A stretch of 64,000 nucleotides of DNA. It comes from Gemmatimonadaceae bacterium. Lineage in GTDB: Bacteria; Gemmatimonadota; Gemmatimonadetes; Gemmatimonadales; Gemmatimonadaceae. The notes below the pieces were generated by a model, which worked only from the letters and a program-made list of their open reading frames with translations, was not told the DNA's origin and did no database searches. Where the stretch lies: positions 118,275 to 182,274 of the forward strand of contig DATNEW010000023.1 of the NCBI GenBank assembly GCA_035606695.1, in the 5' to 3' direction. Numbering within the stretch: position 1 is the first letter of the stretch; each line of letters starts with the position of its first letter. Below, in pieces: positions 54,281-63,584 of the stretch. The position numbers and the translations under genes were made by a program.

Positions 54281-55969
54281 CTACAGCAAGCCCTCTTTGG
54301 CGGCGTAGGCCGCAGCGGCGGCACGCGAGTGCAGCGCGAGCCTCATGAGCAAATTGGCAACGTGCCGCTTCACCGTGTGCTCGCTCAGCGACAGTCTTGC
54401 GGCGATGTCGCCGTTGCTCATGCCCTTCGCGACGAGACGGAGGATCTCGATCTGGCGTTCGGTTAGCCCCGCCCTGCCTTTCACCGGCGCTTCATCGAGC
54501 GACTCCAACAACGCCTGCGCACGGCTCGCCTCACGAGCGGCCCCGAGCGCCTCGAACGCACCCGCCGCCAAGCGCGCCTCGCGCTCGGCGGATTCCTCGC
54601 GGCCCGTCGATACATACAACTCCGCGAGCCCCGCGCGCGCTCGCGCGGTCTCGAACGGCGCACCGCTCCGCGCGAAGAGATCGATCGCGCGCTCATAACA
54701 ATTCTCTGAATGCGACAGCTCGCCGAACGCACGCAGAAGGACCGCGCGCGCCGCGAGGGCGGACGCACGCAGCGGATCGGTGGCGGCCTGCTCCGCAATA
54801 TGCTCGAGCTCCTCCAGGAACGGCGCGGCGTTTTCCGTCTGCCCGAGCGTGGCGTACGCACGCACCAACACTTCCAGGGCGGTCGCCCGCAACGTCGATT
54901 CGACGGCGCCGAGGTGTTTCAGCAATTGCTCGAGCAGCGCGACGGCCTCGGCGGGGTTGCCCTGCTCCACCATCACCTCGGCCAGGCCGATCCGCGCCGC
55001 CGTGACGGAGCCTGCCTGCTCGAACAGCCGCTTGGCTTCGTCGAGTTTCCCTTGCCGCAGTCGCAACTCACCAAGTCGCGCAAACGCCGGCGCGGCGAGC
55101 GACGGACGCTGCCCGCGCTCGAACTCGCGCGCGGCCGCGGTCAATTCGTCCTCGGCGGCGGCCCACTCGCCGCTCCAGATCAGCACGCCCGCGTACTGTG
55201 TGCGACAGGTCGCCGTGAGCGGGCTCGATCCCCAGCGCCGCGCGAACTCCTGCACCCGCGCGCACCACTGCGCGGCGCGATCGTAGTCGCGCACGCGTTC
55301 ACACGCGAAGATTTGCCAGCAGCACACCACACCGACGGCGTGCAGCTCTCTCATCTCGCCCGCGGTGGCGGCAATCGTCGCTTCGTCGAGCCGGCGCATA
55401 CCGCCGGATATGTCACCGATGTTGACGCGCGCCAATCCCTCGAGCGCAAGCGCGGTGAACTCGACACCTGGATCGCTCAGCTCACGGCCGAGGTGCGCGG
55501 CGGCGGTCGCGTGGCGGATTGCGTCGTTGGGATCGTGCCCGCGAAAAAGCGCGACTTCGCCTTCACGAATGAGCAGCCAGCCATACTCCACGCTGCGTTG
55601 GTGCTCGGCGAGCAGCGATCGGGCGCGCTCGAGCCAGCCCGATGCGACCGCGAAGTCGCCGCGAAACGCGAGCGAATCCCAGACGAGCCAGATCGCGACG
55701 CGCGCGGCGCCGAGTGCATCGCCGGCGGCGCGATAGAGTGAATAGGCGCGCTCGCGTGAGTCGAAGACGAGCTTCGAATCGTCGAGCCACCAGGCGGCCA
55801 GCGCGAGATCCTCGAGGACGTCGGCGGATTCGCGGGTCGCGAGCGCCGTCTCGAGATGTCGTCGCGCGTCGGACCACGCGGCGTCGGCCAACGCGCGCCG
55901 GCCGGACGCGTGGGCGCTCGGCTCCAGCATGAGGGGGGCGGATGCGGCAGAACTGTGACGGGACCGCAT
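54281..55969 (-). CDS. LuxR-type regulator with TPR-like sensory domain
   Basis: A 562-aa cytoplasmic regulator. The first 490 residues are TPR-like helical repeats (for example ARVAIWLVWDSLAFRGDFA, AARHLGRELSDPGVEF, ARLGELRLRQGKLDEAKRLFEQAG); the last 65 form a LuxR HTH: GLTERQIEILRLVAKGMSNGDIAARLSLSEHTVKRHVANLLMRL. No ATPase or receiver domain is present, unlike MalT and NarL types. The signal may be a protein or a small molecule bound by the TPRs. ATG at 55969 is selected; the longer reading adds 9 residues. The family A copy at 56013 lies just upstream. Confidence 0.88.
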   Translation of the reverse strand: MRSRHSSAASAPLMLEPSAHASGRRALADAAWSDARRHLETALATRESADVLEDLALAAWWLDDSKLVFDSRERAYSLYRAAGDALGAARVAIWLVWDSLAFRGDFAVASGWLERARSLLAEHQRSVEYGWLLIREGEVALFRGHDPNDAIRHATAAAHLGRELSDPGVEFTALALEGLARVNIGDISGGMRRLDEATIAATAGEMRELHAVGVVCCWQIFACERVRDYDRAAQWCARVQEFARRWGSSPLTATCRTQYAGVLIWSGEWAAAEDELTAAAREFERGQRPSLAAPAFARLGELRLRQGKLDEAKRLFEQAGSVTAARIGLAEVMVEQGNPAEAVALLEQLLKHLGAVESTLRATALEVLVRAYATLGQTENAAPFLEELEHIAEQAATDPLRASALAARAVLLRAFGELSHSENCYERAIDLFARSGAPFETARARAGLAELYVSTGREESAEREARLAAGAFEALGAAREASRAQALLESLDEAPVKGRAGLTERQIEILRLVAKGMSNGDIAARLSLSEHTVKRHVANLLMRLALHSRAAAAAYAAKEGLL

Positions 55970-56012
55970 GACGTGAAGAATAAGCCAGTTGGGCACCTCG
56001 AGCGCACCGTTT

Positions 56013-56178
56013 TGTCATCCTGACCCTAGGCGAAGCGACGGGGAAGGACTCCTTGCTCAGCGGAGCGCTGGTCAGAGCTCCTCCGCCGGGACGGGGGTCC
56101 CTCGACTGCGGCGCTGCGCGCCTTCGCTCGGGATGACAATAAGCGGAGCCGCTGCGCGCCTTCGCTCGGGATGACAAT
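56013..56178. repeat. Family A repeat with internal tandem duplication
   Basis: Left arm TTTGTCATCC...CGAAGCGACGGGGAAG; the right arm is duplicated: CGCTGCGCGCCTTCGCTCGG then GATGACAATAAGCGGAGC occurs twice in a row. It lies between the LuxR and ligase genes. Confidence 0.85.
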
Positions 56179-56235
56179 AAGCGGAGCGGCTCGCACGCGT
56201 TGCACGACCCGCCGCCGAGCTGCAATTTGGCTCCG

Positions 56236-57720
56236 ATGCACCTCACTGAACTTTTCACCTTCTCGTTTCGCAGCCGGGCCGACCGCGTCGGATTGGAGTA
56301 CGCGACCGGCGATGGCTCGATCGCGTCGCTCACCTTCGGCGAGCTCGACGCCCGCGCGAGCCGCATGGCGCACGAACTTACGGTGCGCGGGCTCGAGAAG
56401 GGCGATCGGCTGTGCATCCATCTGCCGAATTCCGTCGAGTTCATCGACATCTTCCTCGCCTGCACGCGGCTCGGCATCGTGCTCGTGCCGATCAACGTGT
56501 TGTATCGCGAGCGCGAGCTGCGGCACATCATCGCCGACTCCGAACCCAAGGGCGTGATCGTGCGACGCGATTCGGACGCGGTGTATCCGAGCGATGCGCC
56601 GATCTGGTATCTCGACGACGTCGCTGACGGCGCGGGGATGCGCGCCGCGACACACCCCGACGTTTCAATCGACGGCGACGACCCGGCGCTCATCATCTAC
56701 ACATCGGGCACGACCGGCACCGCGAAGGGCGCGGTGCTGACGCACAACAATCTCGCGTCGAATGGCATCACGCTCGCGACGGTGTGGCGCTTCTCGGAAG
56801 CCGATCGCTACGTCGCGATGCTGCCGCTCTTTCACGTCCACGGACTCGGCAACGGTCTGCACTGCTGGCTGATCAGCGGCTGCCGAATGCGATTGCTCGA
56901 GCGCTTCGATCACCACACGACACCGGCTCTGCTCGCCGAGTTCAAGCCGACGGTCGTCTTTGGCGTGCCGACGATCTATGTGCGATTGCTCGACGAGCGA
57001 TGCGTCTCCGACGCGCAAGCCGCGGCAATCGCGAGCGATGCCCGTCTGTTCGTATCGGGCTCGGCGCCACTGCCGGCGCACGTCCACGAGGCATTTCGCG
57101 CGCGCTTCGGCCACACGATCGTCGAGCGTTACGGGATGAGCGAGGCGTTGATGATCGTCAGCAATCCGTACGACGGCGAACGTCGTGCAGGTTCCGTCGG
57201 CACGCCGCTGCCCGGCGTCTCGGCGCGACTCGTCGGCGAAGATGGAAGCGTGCTCGGCGTCGACGAGGTTGGCGAAGTCGAAATTCGGTCGCCGCATCTC
57301 TTCTCCGGATATTGGCGGCGTCCGGACGCAACCGCGGCGGCGTTTCACGATGGCTGGTTTCGCACCGGCGATCTCGGCACCCGCACGGCGGACGGCTACT
57401 ACACGCTCCGCGGCCGCAAGGGTGATCTCATCATCAGCGGCGGCTTCAACATTTATCCTCGCGAGATAGAAGAATTATTGGTCGAGGATCCGCGCGTGCG
57501 CGAGGCAACGGTGGTCGGCATGCCCGACGACGTCCGCGGCGAAGTTCCGATTGCGTACGTCTGCGCCGACGACACACTCGACTTGACGGAGCTCGAACGA
57601 CTATGCCGGACACAACTCGCGTCGTTCAAGGTGCCACGCCGCTTCGTGCGTCTGGAGACGCTGCCGCGGACGGCGCTGGGCAAAGTGCAGAAGCATCTCT
57701 TGCCGCGGACGTCATCCTGA
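56236..57720 (+). CDS. matB: Acyl-CoA synthetase, probably malonyl-CoA synthetase
   Basis: A 494-aa AMP-forming ligase. ATP/AMP signature YTSGTTGTAKGAVLTHNN (from about residue 155), and the stretch RYGMSEALMIVSNPYDGERR-AGSVGTPLPGV, which closely resembles the malonyl-CoA synthetase segment (RYGMTE...SNPYDGERRAG.VG.PLPGV). The hinge and Lys of the C-terminal domain are present (GRKGDLIISGGFNIYPREIEELL, LPRTALGKVQKHLL). It would make malonyl-CoA (or a methylmalonyl analogue) from the free acid. ATG at 56236 is the normal N-terminus. The MFS gene begins within or just after it, so uptake and activation of a dicarboxylate are probably linked. Confidence 0.82.
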   Translation: MHLTELFTFSFRSRADRVGLEYATGDGSIASLTFGELDARASRMAHELTVRGLEKGDRLCIHLPNSVEFIDIFLACTRLGIVLVPINVLYRERELRHIIADSEPKGVIVRRDSDAVYPSDAPIWYLDDVADGAGMRAATHPDVSIDGDDPALIIYTSGTTGTAKGAVLTHNNLASNGITLATVWRFSEADRYVAMLPLFHVHGLGNGLHCWLISGCRMRLLERFDHHTTPALLAEFKPTVVFGVPTIYVRLLDERCVSDAQAAAIASDARLFVSGSAPLPAHVHEAFRARFGHTIVERYGMSEALMIVSNPYDGERRAGSVGTPLPGVSARLVGEDGSVLGVDEVGEVEIRSPHLFSGYWRRPDATAAAFHDGWFRTGDLGTRTADGYYTLRGRKGDLIISGGFNIYPREIEELLVEDPRVREATVVGMPDDVRGEVPIAYVCADDTLDLTELERLCRTQLASFKVPRRFVRLETLPRTALGKVQKHLLPRTSS

Positions 57721-57740
57721 GCGGCGGGGCCCGCACGCCG

Positions 57741-58991
57741 TTGAATCGCCAGCAGATCGCCGGCTTCTGGGCAGCATGGGGCGGTTGGCTCCTCGACGGC
57801 ATGGATTCGGTGATCTACGCGCTGGTTCTCGCACCCGCGTTGACGGAATTGCTGCCGCGTTCAGGCATGACGGCGTCGCCCGCGAACATCGGGTTCGTCG
57901 GCTCGATTCTGTTCGCGGTGTTTCTGGCAGGCTGGGGTTCGTCGTTCGTGTGGGGACCGATCGCCGACAAGTTCGGCCGCACGCGCTCGCTCGCCGCGAC
58001 GATCCTGATGTACGCGATCTTCACCGGCCTCGCCGCATTTTCGACGAACGTCTGGCAACTCGGCATCTTCCGTTTTTTCGCCGGTGTCGGCGTGGGCGGC
58101 GAATGGTCGATGGCCGGAACCTATGTCGCCGAAGCGTGGCCGGAGGACCGGCGTGCGATGGGCGCCGGCTATCTCCAGACGGGCTACTACTTCGGCTTCT
58201 TCGTCGCGGCCGCGCTCAACTACACCGTCGGCGCGCATTTCGGCTGGCGCGCGATGTTCCTGTGCGGTTTCGTGCCTGTCATAGTCTCATTATACACGTT
58301 TTCTAATATCCGCGAATCGCCGCGCTGGAAGGCGCACGAGACCGAAGCCAAGCGCGCGCATCCACTGCGCGAGATCTTCGGGGCCGAGTATAGGCGGCGA
58401 ACTATGGTCAATGCGGCGCTGCTGACGGTGGCGATCATCGGACTGTGGGCCGGCGCCGTCTATGAGCCGACGGCGATCGTGACGCTGGCGAAGAAGGCGG
58501 GTATGACGGCGGCCGGCGCGGCGAAAATGGTCTCGGTCGGCACCGGCGTCCTGTCGGTCGGTACGATACTCGGCTGCATCTGCCTGCCGGTGGTGGCCGA
58601 GCGGTGGGGGCGGAGGCTGACGCTGGCATTGTACTTCGTGGGGATGATGATCACGATTCCGCTGGCGTTCGGCTGGGCGTTCTATCTGGAGCATGGACTG
58701 GTTCCGTTCATCGTGATTCTGTTCTTCATGGGATTCGCCGGCGGGAACTTCGCGGCGTTCAGCTTGTGGTTGCCGGAGCAGTACGACACGCGGGTGAGAG
58801 CGACGGCGTTTGCGTTCACGACGTCTGTCGGGCGATTTGTTGGAGCCGGCGTCAACTTTTTGCTCGCGGGGATGGTGTTGAGGATGGGGACGTTGGGAGT
58901 GCCGGTGGCGTGGACGGGGGTAGTGTTTGGCCTGGGCGTGCTGGTCGTGCCGCTGGCGATTGAGACGAGAGGGAAAGGTCTGCCCGCCTAG
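57741..58991 (+). CDS. MFS transporter (start uncertain, ATG 57603 or TTG 57741)
   Basis: A 12-helix MFS carrier of the NanT/aromatic-acid symporter style. Features: helix 1 NRQQIAGFWAAWGGWLLDGMDSVIYALVLAP with the D-G-M-D-S element, motif A region GPIADKFGRTRSLAATI, FRFFAGVGVGGEWSMAGTYVAEAWPEDRRAMGAGYLQ, and the mid-loop KAHETEAKRAHPLREIF. An ATG at 57603 would overlap the ligase gene by 118 bp and add 46 residues that look like a shadow translation; TTG at 57741 is more natural but has a weak RBS. The pairing with a malonyl-CoA-synthetase-like enzyme suggests uptake of malonate or a related acid; that is inference only. Confidence 0.82.
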   Translation: MNRQQIAGFWAAWGGWLLDGMDSVIYALVLAPALTELLPRSGMTASPANIGFVGSILFAVFLAGWGSSFVWGPIADKFGRTRSLAATILMYAIFTGLAAFSTNVWQLGIFRFFAGVGVGGEWSMAGTYVAEAWPEDRRAMGAGYLQTGYYFGFFVAAALNYTVGAHFGWRAMFLCGFVPVIVSLYTFSNIRESPRWKAHETEAKRAHPLREIFGAEYRRRTMVNAALLTVAIIGLWAGAVYEPTAIVTLAKKAGMTAAGAAKMVSVGTGVLSVGTILGCICLPVVAERWGRRLTLALYFVGMMITIPLAFGWAFYLEHGLVPFIVILFFMGFAGGNFAAFSLWLPEQYDTRVRATAFAFTTSVGRFVGAGVNFLLAGMVLRMGTLGVPVAWTGVVFGLGVLVVPLAIETRGKGLPA

Positions 58992-59014
58992 AAAATTTAG
59001 TGCAACACAAGCAA

Positions 59015-59115
59015 CGAACTACGACAAGATCAGACCACGTCCGACCAGATCCGTAAACCAACTGCAGTTGACGCCGTCTCCGTGACGGTCCGTGTACGTC
59101 CGACTTTTTCCGTGG
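59015..59115. repeat. Family B copy, degraded
   Basis: It contains CAAGATCAGACCACGTCC and GACCAGATCCG (10-bp steps) plus the CAACTGCAGTTG palindrome and GACGCCGTCTCCGTGACGG, which also occurs in the copies at 18110 and 53528. The outer arms no longer match well. Confidence 0.65.
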
Positions 59116-59118
59116 CCT

Positions 59119-62100
59119 ATGCTCAGACATCTTCGCACCGCGCTGGCCATTCTCCTCGCGGCCCCGCTCTCTCTGACGGCACAATTTCCCGTCACCTGGC
59201 GCTCGATCGGTCCGGTGAACACCGGCGGACGCATCGACGACATCGCGGTCGCGCGCGTCGCCGGCGAGCCCGATGCGATCTACATCGCCACCGCCAGCGG
59301 CGGAGTATTCAAGAGCTCGAATAACGGCGTGTCGTTTCAGCCTGTCTTCGACAAGGTCGACGCGATGATGTCCATCGGCGCGATCGCGGTTGCCCCCTCA
59401 TCGCCACAGACCGTCTTTGCCGGCACGGGCGAGGCGAACACCCGCCAGAGCTCCAGCTGGGGCGACGGAGTCTACAAGAGCACCGACGGCGGCAAGACAT
59501 GGGCGAACGTCGGGCTGCGCGACACGAAGTCCATCGGCCGCATCGTCGTCGATCCGACGGATCCGAACATCGTCTACGTCGCGGCGCAGGGACACCTTTG
59601 GGGACCGAATGCCGAGCGTGGCGTATTCAAGACTTCTGATGGCGGGCGGACGTGGAGCAAGGTGCTGTTCGTCGACGAGAACACCGGCGCGAACGACCTC
59701 GTGATCGATCCCGCCGATCCGCGAACGTTGTATGCGTCGACCTATCAGCGAGAGCGGCGTACCTGGGGATTCAACGGTGGCGGACCGGGCTCGGGGATCT
59801 ACAAGACGACGGACGCCGGCGCGCACTGGACGAAGCTCACGACCGGGCTGCCGTCGGACGACAAGGGTCGTATCGCGCTCGCGATCTACGCGACCGACCC
59901 GCGCATCGTGTACGCCACGATCGAAGCTCGCGCCGGCGAGCAAGGCATTTACGCCACTACCGACGCCGGGGCCACGTGGACCAGGACGTCGTCCCTCAAC
60001 ACGCGACCTAACTATTTCTCGCAGATCCGCATCGACCCCACCGACAAAGCCCGAGTGTACACGCTCGGCTCGAATCGCGGTTTCTACATCTCTAATGACG
60101 GCGGACACGCGTTCACGGAGCTTTTCAGTAACGTTCACGGCGAGGATCATGCGCTGTGGATCGACCCGGCGGACGGTAACCACATGATCATCGCCGGCGA
60201 CGGCGGCGTGTCGATCTCGTGGGATCGCGGCACGACGTGGGATTTCCGCCGCAACATGCCGATCGGCCAGTTCTACGAGGTCGACGTCGACAACAGCGTG
60301 CCGTTTCGCGTGTGCGGCGGACTCCAGGACAACGGCGTGTGGTGCACCCCGAGCGCGGTGCGGGATCGCAACGGGATCGCGGACCGGGATGCGTGGAACA
60401 TCGGCGGCGGCGACGGCTTTCACGCGCACTTCGATCCCGCGAACGACAACCTCGTGTTGCAATCCAGCCAGAACGGCAACGCGGCGTGGGTGAACATCAC
60501 GACGCTCGAGCGGCAACCGGTTCGTCCGGGCTCGGGCGACAGGCCGCAGATCCCTCCTCCGCCGCCGGGCAAAGGCTATCGCTGGAATTGGGACACGCCG
60601 ATCGTCGTGTCGCATCATGATCCGCGCGTGTGGTTCATGGGCGCGCAGTATCTCTTCAAGAGCACCGATCGCGGATCGAGCTGGCAGAAGATCAGCCCCG
60701 ATCTCACGCTCGACATCAATCGCGATACGCTGAAGATGATGGGTGCGGTGGTCGGACCGAACGCGCTCTCGCGCCACGACGGTCAGACGAGCTATGGCTC
60801 GCTGACGACGATCGGCGAGTCGCCGCTCGATACGAAGGTGATCTACACCGGCAGCGACGACGGCCAGCTGCAGCTCACCCGCGACGGCGGGAAGACGTGG
60901 ACGAATCTCACGAAGAACGTGACGGGCTTGCCCGAACAGACGTACGTGAGCGCGGTGCTGCCGTCGAAGTACAAGGCGGGCCGCGTGTATGCGACATTCG
61001 ACGGACACTTCATGGATGATTACAAGCCGTATGTCTACGTGAGCGAGGATTACGGCGCGACGTGGCGCTCGCTCGCGAATGGGCTGCCGGAGACGTCGGT
61101 CAACCGCATCCGCGAGCATCCGACGAATCCGCGCGTGCTGGTGATCGGCCACGCGCGCGGCGTGCACTTCTCGAACGACGGCGGCGCGACCTGGACGTCG
61201 CTCGCGACGAATCTGCCGACGGTGCCGGTGAACGATCTGATCTTTCAGCAGCGCGACAATGCGCTCGTCATCGGCACGCACGGGCGCGGCATCTGGGTGC
61301 TCGACGACGTATCGCCGCTCGCCTGGCTGGACGCAGAGGCGCGCACCGCGACCGCCACGATGCTCCCGATCCACGCCGCGCGCCTCATGAGCACGCACAC
61401 GCCGCAAGCGTGGTATGGCGAGGGCGAACACTTCGCGCCAAATCCCGAGTGGGACGCGGTGATCGAGTACAATCTACGCGACGCCGCGAGCGGGCCGGCA
61501 CAGGTCACGGTCACCGACCTGAGCGGGAAGGTTATCAGAGAACTCAAAGGACCGGCCGCGAAGGGCATGAATCGCGTGGTGTGGAATCTTCGTTATGACT
61601 CGCCGGTGGATTCGACGAACGTGCCCGGCGCCGGCGGCCGCGGTGGACGTGGCGGCGGCGGCCGAGGTGGACCGCCGGCGGCGGTGCCGGTGGGCTTCGC
61701 GCGCGGCGGAGAGGGCGAAGGCGGAGGACGCGGCGGACCACCGGTCGGACCACTCGTCATGCCGGGCTCGTACAACGTGCGAGTCAACGTGCCGGGCATC
61801 GACATGGCGCTCACGGGCCGAGTTGCCGTCGAGGCGGATCCGCTGCCGAGGTTCTCAGCGGCCGATCGCGCCACGCGGCAGGCGATCCTCATGCGCATAT
61901 ACGACTGGAGCAAGACACTCGGACAGGCGCGCATTCGCGTCCGGTCGCTTCATGCGGATTCTCTAACGATCGATTCCCTGCGGACCCGCATCGATCGCGC
62001 GTTCACGGCGATGAATGCGCAGCGCGGTCCCATCGAGGGATGGAGCGGCGCACCGACGGTCGATCAACAGAAGGCCGTCGGGTACGCGATCGACGATGCG

Positions 62101-62169
62101 ACGAAGGCGCTGGCGGATCTCAAGCGGCTCGAGGGTCCGGCGGCATCACCAAAGAAGAAGGGACAATGA
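59119..62169 (+). CDS. Sortilin/BNR-like beta-propeller protein with Gly-rich linker
   Basis: A 1016-aa exported protein. Signal peptide (LRHLRTALAILLAAPLSLTA), then about ten BNR/Asp-box repeats such as GVFKSSNNGVSFQPV, GVYKSTDGGKTWANV, GVFKTSDGGRTWSKV, GIYKTTDAGAHWTKL and FSNDGGATWTSL, which form a ten-bladed propeller of the Vps10/sortilin type. Its best known neighbours in the family are peptide-binding or glycosidase-like proteins of unproven function. A Gly/Arg-rich stretch (about 840-880, GGRGGRGGGGRGGPP) precedes a C-terminal domain. The start is ATG 59119. ATGA overlap with the AhpD-like gene downstream makes them one operon. Confidence 0.88.
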   Translation: MLRHLRTALAILLAAPLSLTAQFPVTWRSIGPVNTGGRIDDIAVARVAGEPDAIYIATASGGVFKSSNNGVSFQPVFDKVDAMMSIGAIAVAPSSPQTVFAGTGEANTRQSSSWGDGVYKSTDGGKTWANVGLRDTKSIGRIVVDPTDPNIVYVAAQGHLWGPNAERGVFKTSDGGRTWSKVLFVDENTGANDLVIDPADPRTLYASTYQRERRTWGFNGGGPGSGIYKTTDAGAHWTKLTTGLPSDDKGRIALAIYATDPRIVYATIEARAGEQGIYATTDAGATWTRTSSLNTRPNYFSQIRIDPTDKARVYTLGSNRGFYISNDGGHAFTELFSNVHGEDHALWIDPADGNHMIIAGDGGVSISWDRGTTWDFRRNMPIGQFYEVDVDNSVPFRVCGGLQDNGVWCTPSAVRDRNGIADRDAWNIGGGDGFHAHFDPANDNLVLQSSQNGNAAWVNITTLERQPVRPGSGDRPQIPPPPPGKGYRWNWDTPIVVSHHDPRVWFMGAQYLFKSTDRGSSWQKISPDLTLDINRDTLKMMGAVVGPNALSRHDGQTSYGSLTTIGESPLDTKVIYTGSDDGQLQLTRDGGKTWTNLTKNVTGLPEQTYVSAVLPSKYKAGRVYATFDGHFMDDYKPYVYVSEDYGATWRSLANGLPETSVNRIREHPTNPRVLVIGHARGVHFSNDGGATWTSLATNLPTVPVNDLIFQQRDNALVIGTHGRGIWVLDDVSPLAWLDAEARTATATMLPIHAARLMSTHTPQAWYGEGEHFAPNPEWDAVIEYNLRDAASGPAQVTVTDLSGKVIRELKGPAAKGMNRVVWNLRYDSPVDSTNVPGAGGRGGRGGGGRGGPPAAVPVGFARGGEGEGGGRGGPPVGPLVMPGSYNVRVNVPGIDMALTGRVAVEADPLPRFSAADRATRQAILMRIYDWSKTLGQARIRVRSLHADSLTIDSLRTRIDRAFTAMNAQRGPIEGWSGAPTVDQQKAVGYAIDDATKALADLKRLEGPAASPKKKGQ

Positions 62170-62639
62170 CGCAACGACTCAACGCCGCGCAGGCGGCGCC
62201 GCAGGCCTACCACGCGATGTTGGCGCTCGAGAAGTTCGTGAAGGAATCCGGACTCGAGCGCTCACTGATCGAGCTCGTGAAGTTGCGGGCGTCGTACATC
62301 AATGGCTGCGCGTACTGCGTGGACATGCACACCAAGGATGCGCGCGCCGAAGGCGAAACCGAGCAGCGATTGTACGCCGTCGCGGTGTGGCGCGAGACGC
62401 CGTTCTTCACGCCGCGCGAACGAGCGGCGCTTGCGTTCGCGGAGGCGGTCACGAACATCTCGCACGGCGGCGTGCCGGACGACGTGTACAATGAGGCACG
62501 ACAACACTTCACGGATGCCGAGCTGGTGAATCTCACGATGGCGATCGTCACCATCAATGGTTGGAATCGACTCGCGATAACGTTTCAGGCGGACGTCGGC
62601 AGTTATCAGCCGCCCGCCCGCGCAGCCGGCGAGCGCTAG
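62166..62639 (+). CDS. AhpD-like carboxymuconolactone decarboxylase family protein
   Basis: A 157-aa all-helical protein. The catalytic motif GCAYCVDMH has Cys48 and Cys51 with the following His, as in AhpD peroxidase-reductase proteins (C-x-x-C...H). Other family segments: LIELVKLRASYINGCAYC, TPFFTPRERAALAFAEAVTNISHGG, and LTMAIVTINGWNRLAI. It probably reduces peroxides or other electrophiles with thiol chemistry. The ATG overlaps the stop of the upstream gene (ATGA), so it is coupled. Confidence 0.9.
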   Translation: MTQRLNAAQAAPQAYHAMLALEKFVKESGLERSLIELVKLRASYINGCAYCVDMHTKDARAEGETEQRLYAVAVWRETPFFTPRERAALAFAEAVTNISHGGVPDDVYNEARQHFTDAELVNLTMAIVTINGWNRLAITFQADVGSYQPPARAAGER

Positions 62640-63010
62640 CCCAGCGCGTCCTCGAAAAACTCGGGCAGCTCGATGACGAGCGGCGTGTCCAAACCATCCG
62701 GCTGCCATTCGATTCGCTCGGTCAGCAGCGCGCCGGGATCGGCCGTGCCGGGCCAGCGTGCGAACGTTTGCGCTTCGGCATCGATGATCCAGTACTCGGC
62801 GACGCCGCCGTTCAGGTAAAGCTGCCGCTTGGCCTGATAGTCGTATTTCGAATTGCTCGGCGAGAGCACTTCGACCGCGAGCAATAGATCCGTCAGATCG
62901 AACGGGTACGTGGGGCGCTTTCCGTCCGCGAGCTCGTAGAGGTTGCCGTCGTCGGGCAACTCGTCGAGCATCTCGACCGCCCACTCCGTCCTAACAGCAG
63001 GCATGGCCAT
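62636..63010 (-). CDS. Uma2-like protein with apparent internal deletion
   Basis: A 124-aa protein of the Uma2/DUF820 restriction-nuclease-like family. The N-terminal element (LDELPDDGNLYELADGK) and the C-terminal PD-x-E-like core (LLLAVEVLSPSNSKYDYQAKRQLYLNGGVAEYWIIDAEAQT) are both present, but the central part (about 60-70 residues, including the HQ..l and PD segments before VEVLSPS) is missing. Full-length members are about 180-200 aa. The frame is intact across the join. It may be a pseudogene or a reduced form. Start ATG 63010 is one of several close Mets. It has no obvious partner. Confidence 0.7.
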   Translation of the reverse strand: MAMPAVRTEWAVEMLDELPDDGNLYELADGKRPTYPFDLTDLLLAVEVLSPSNSKYDYQAKRQLYLNGGVAEYWIIDAEAQTFARWPGTADPGALLTERIEWQPDGLDTPLVIELPEFFEDALG

Positions 63011-63065
63011 ACAGTATTCCCTCGGCATACCACTCGGCAACCGAACATGTGCCGAGGATGAGTTT

Positions 63066-63151
63066 GCACACGACTCCTCCGTCGGGACGGGGATCCCTCG
63101 ACTCCCCTTCCCCTTCGCTACGCTCAGGGGCGGGCTTGCTCGGGATGACGT
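63066..63151. repeat. Family A right-half copy
   Basis: ACTCCTCCGTCGGGACGGGG and GATCCCTCGACTCC then CGGGCTTGCTCGGGATGACG, matching the right half of the copy at 51208. Without a left arm. Confidence 0.7.
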
Positions 63152-63158
63152 GAATACG

Positions 63159-63584
63159 TTACGGCCCCACCATCATCCCCAACGCCGCCGCATTGCGCCG
63201 CACCCGATCGTCGAGCGAGACCACTTGCAGTGCGCCAAGCGCGTCACGGAGCGTCATCGCACTCGCCAGATGTAATGCGTCGAGGCTGCGCACCGGCTCG
63301 TGCGGGAACCGCCGGCACGCCGCCGCGATCACATCGTCGGTGACATCGAGGATGTTCCACGCCTGTGACGTGTCGTCGAGCAGTCGCAGCGCCGCAGTTT
63401 CATCCGCGGCGGTGATACGCCGCGTGTGGCGTGCGCGAACGAGCGCGCGCGCACATTCGACTACTGTGATGGCCGACGTGACCGTGCTCTCGGCGGACTC
63501 CAGCACGCGAATGACGGCATCCTGGCCCGGTTCGCCGAGCAACCATGTCAAGACCGCGCTCGATTCGGCGTAGACGACCGTCAT
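63159..63584 (-). CDS. PIN-domain toxin (VapC-like ribonuclease)
   Basis: A 141-aa PIN ribonuclease of a type II toxin-antitoxin pair. It begins MTVVYAESSAVLTWLLGEPG; the usual first acidic residue (D-T/S-S-x-x) is Glu here (AESS). The other acidic sites appear in VVECARALVRAR, RSLDALHLASAM and VVSLDDRVRRNA. It would cleave RNA, with the antitoxin gene upstream overlapping by 4 bp (ATGA). The Asp-to-Glu change keeps the charge but is less usual; activity is likely but not certain. Confidence 0.88.
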   Translation of the reverse strand: MTVVYAESSAVLTWLLGEPGQDAVIRVLESAESTVTSAITVVECARALVRARHTRRITAADETAALRLLDDTSQAWNILDVTDDVIAAACRRFPHEPVRSLDALHLASAMTLRDALGALQVVSLDDRVRRNAAALGMMVGP

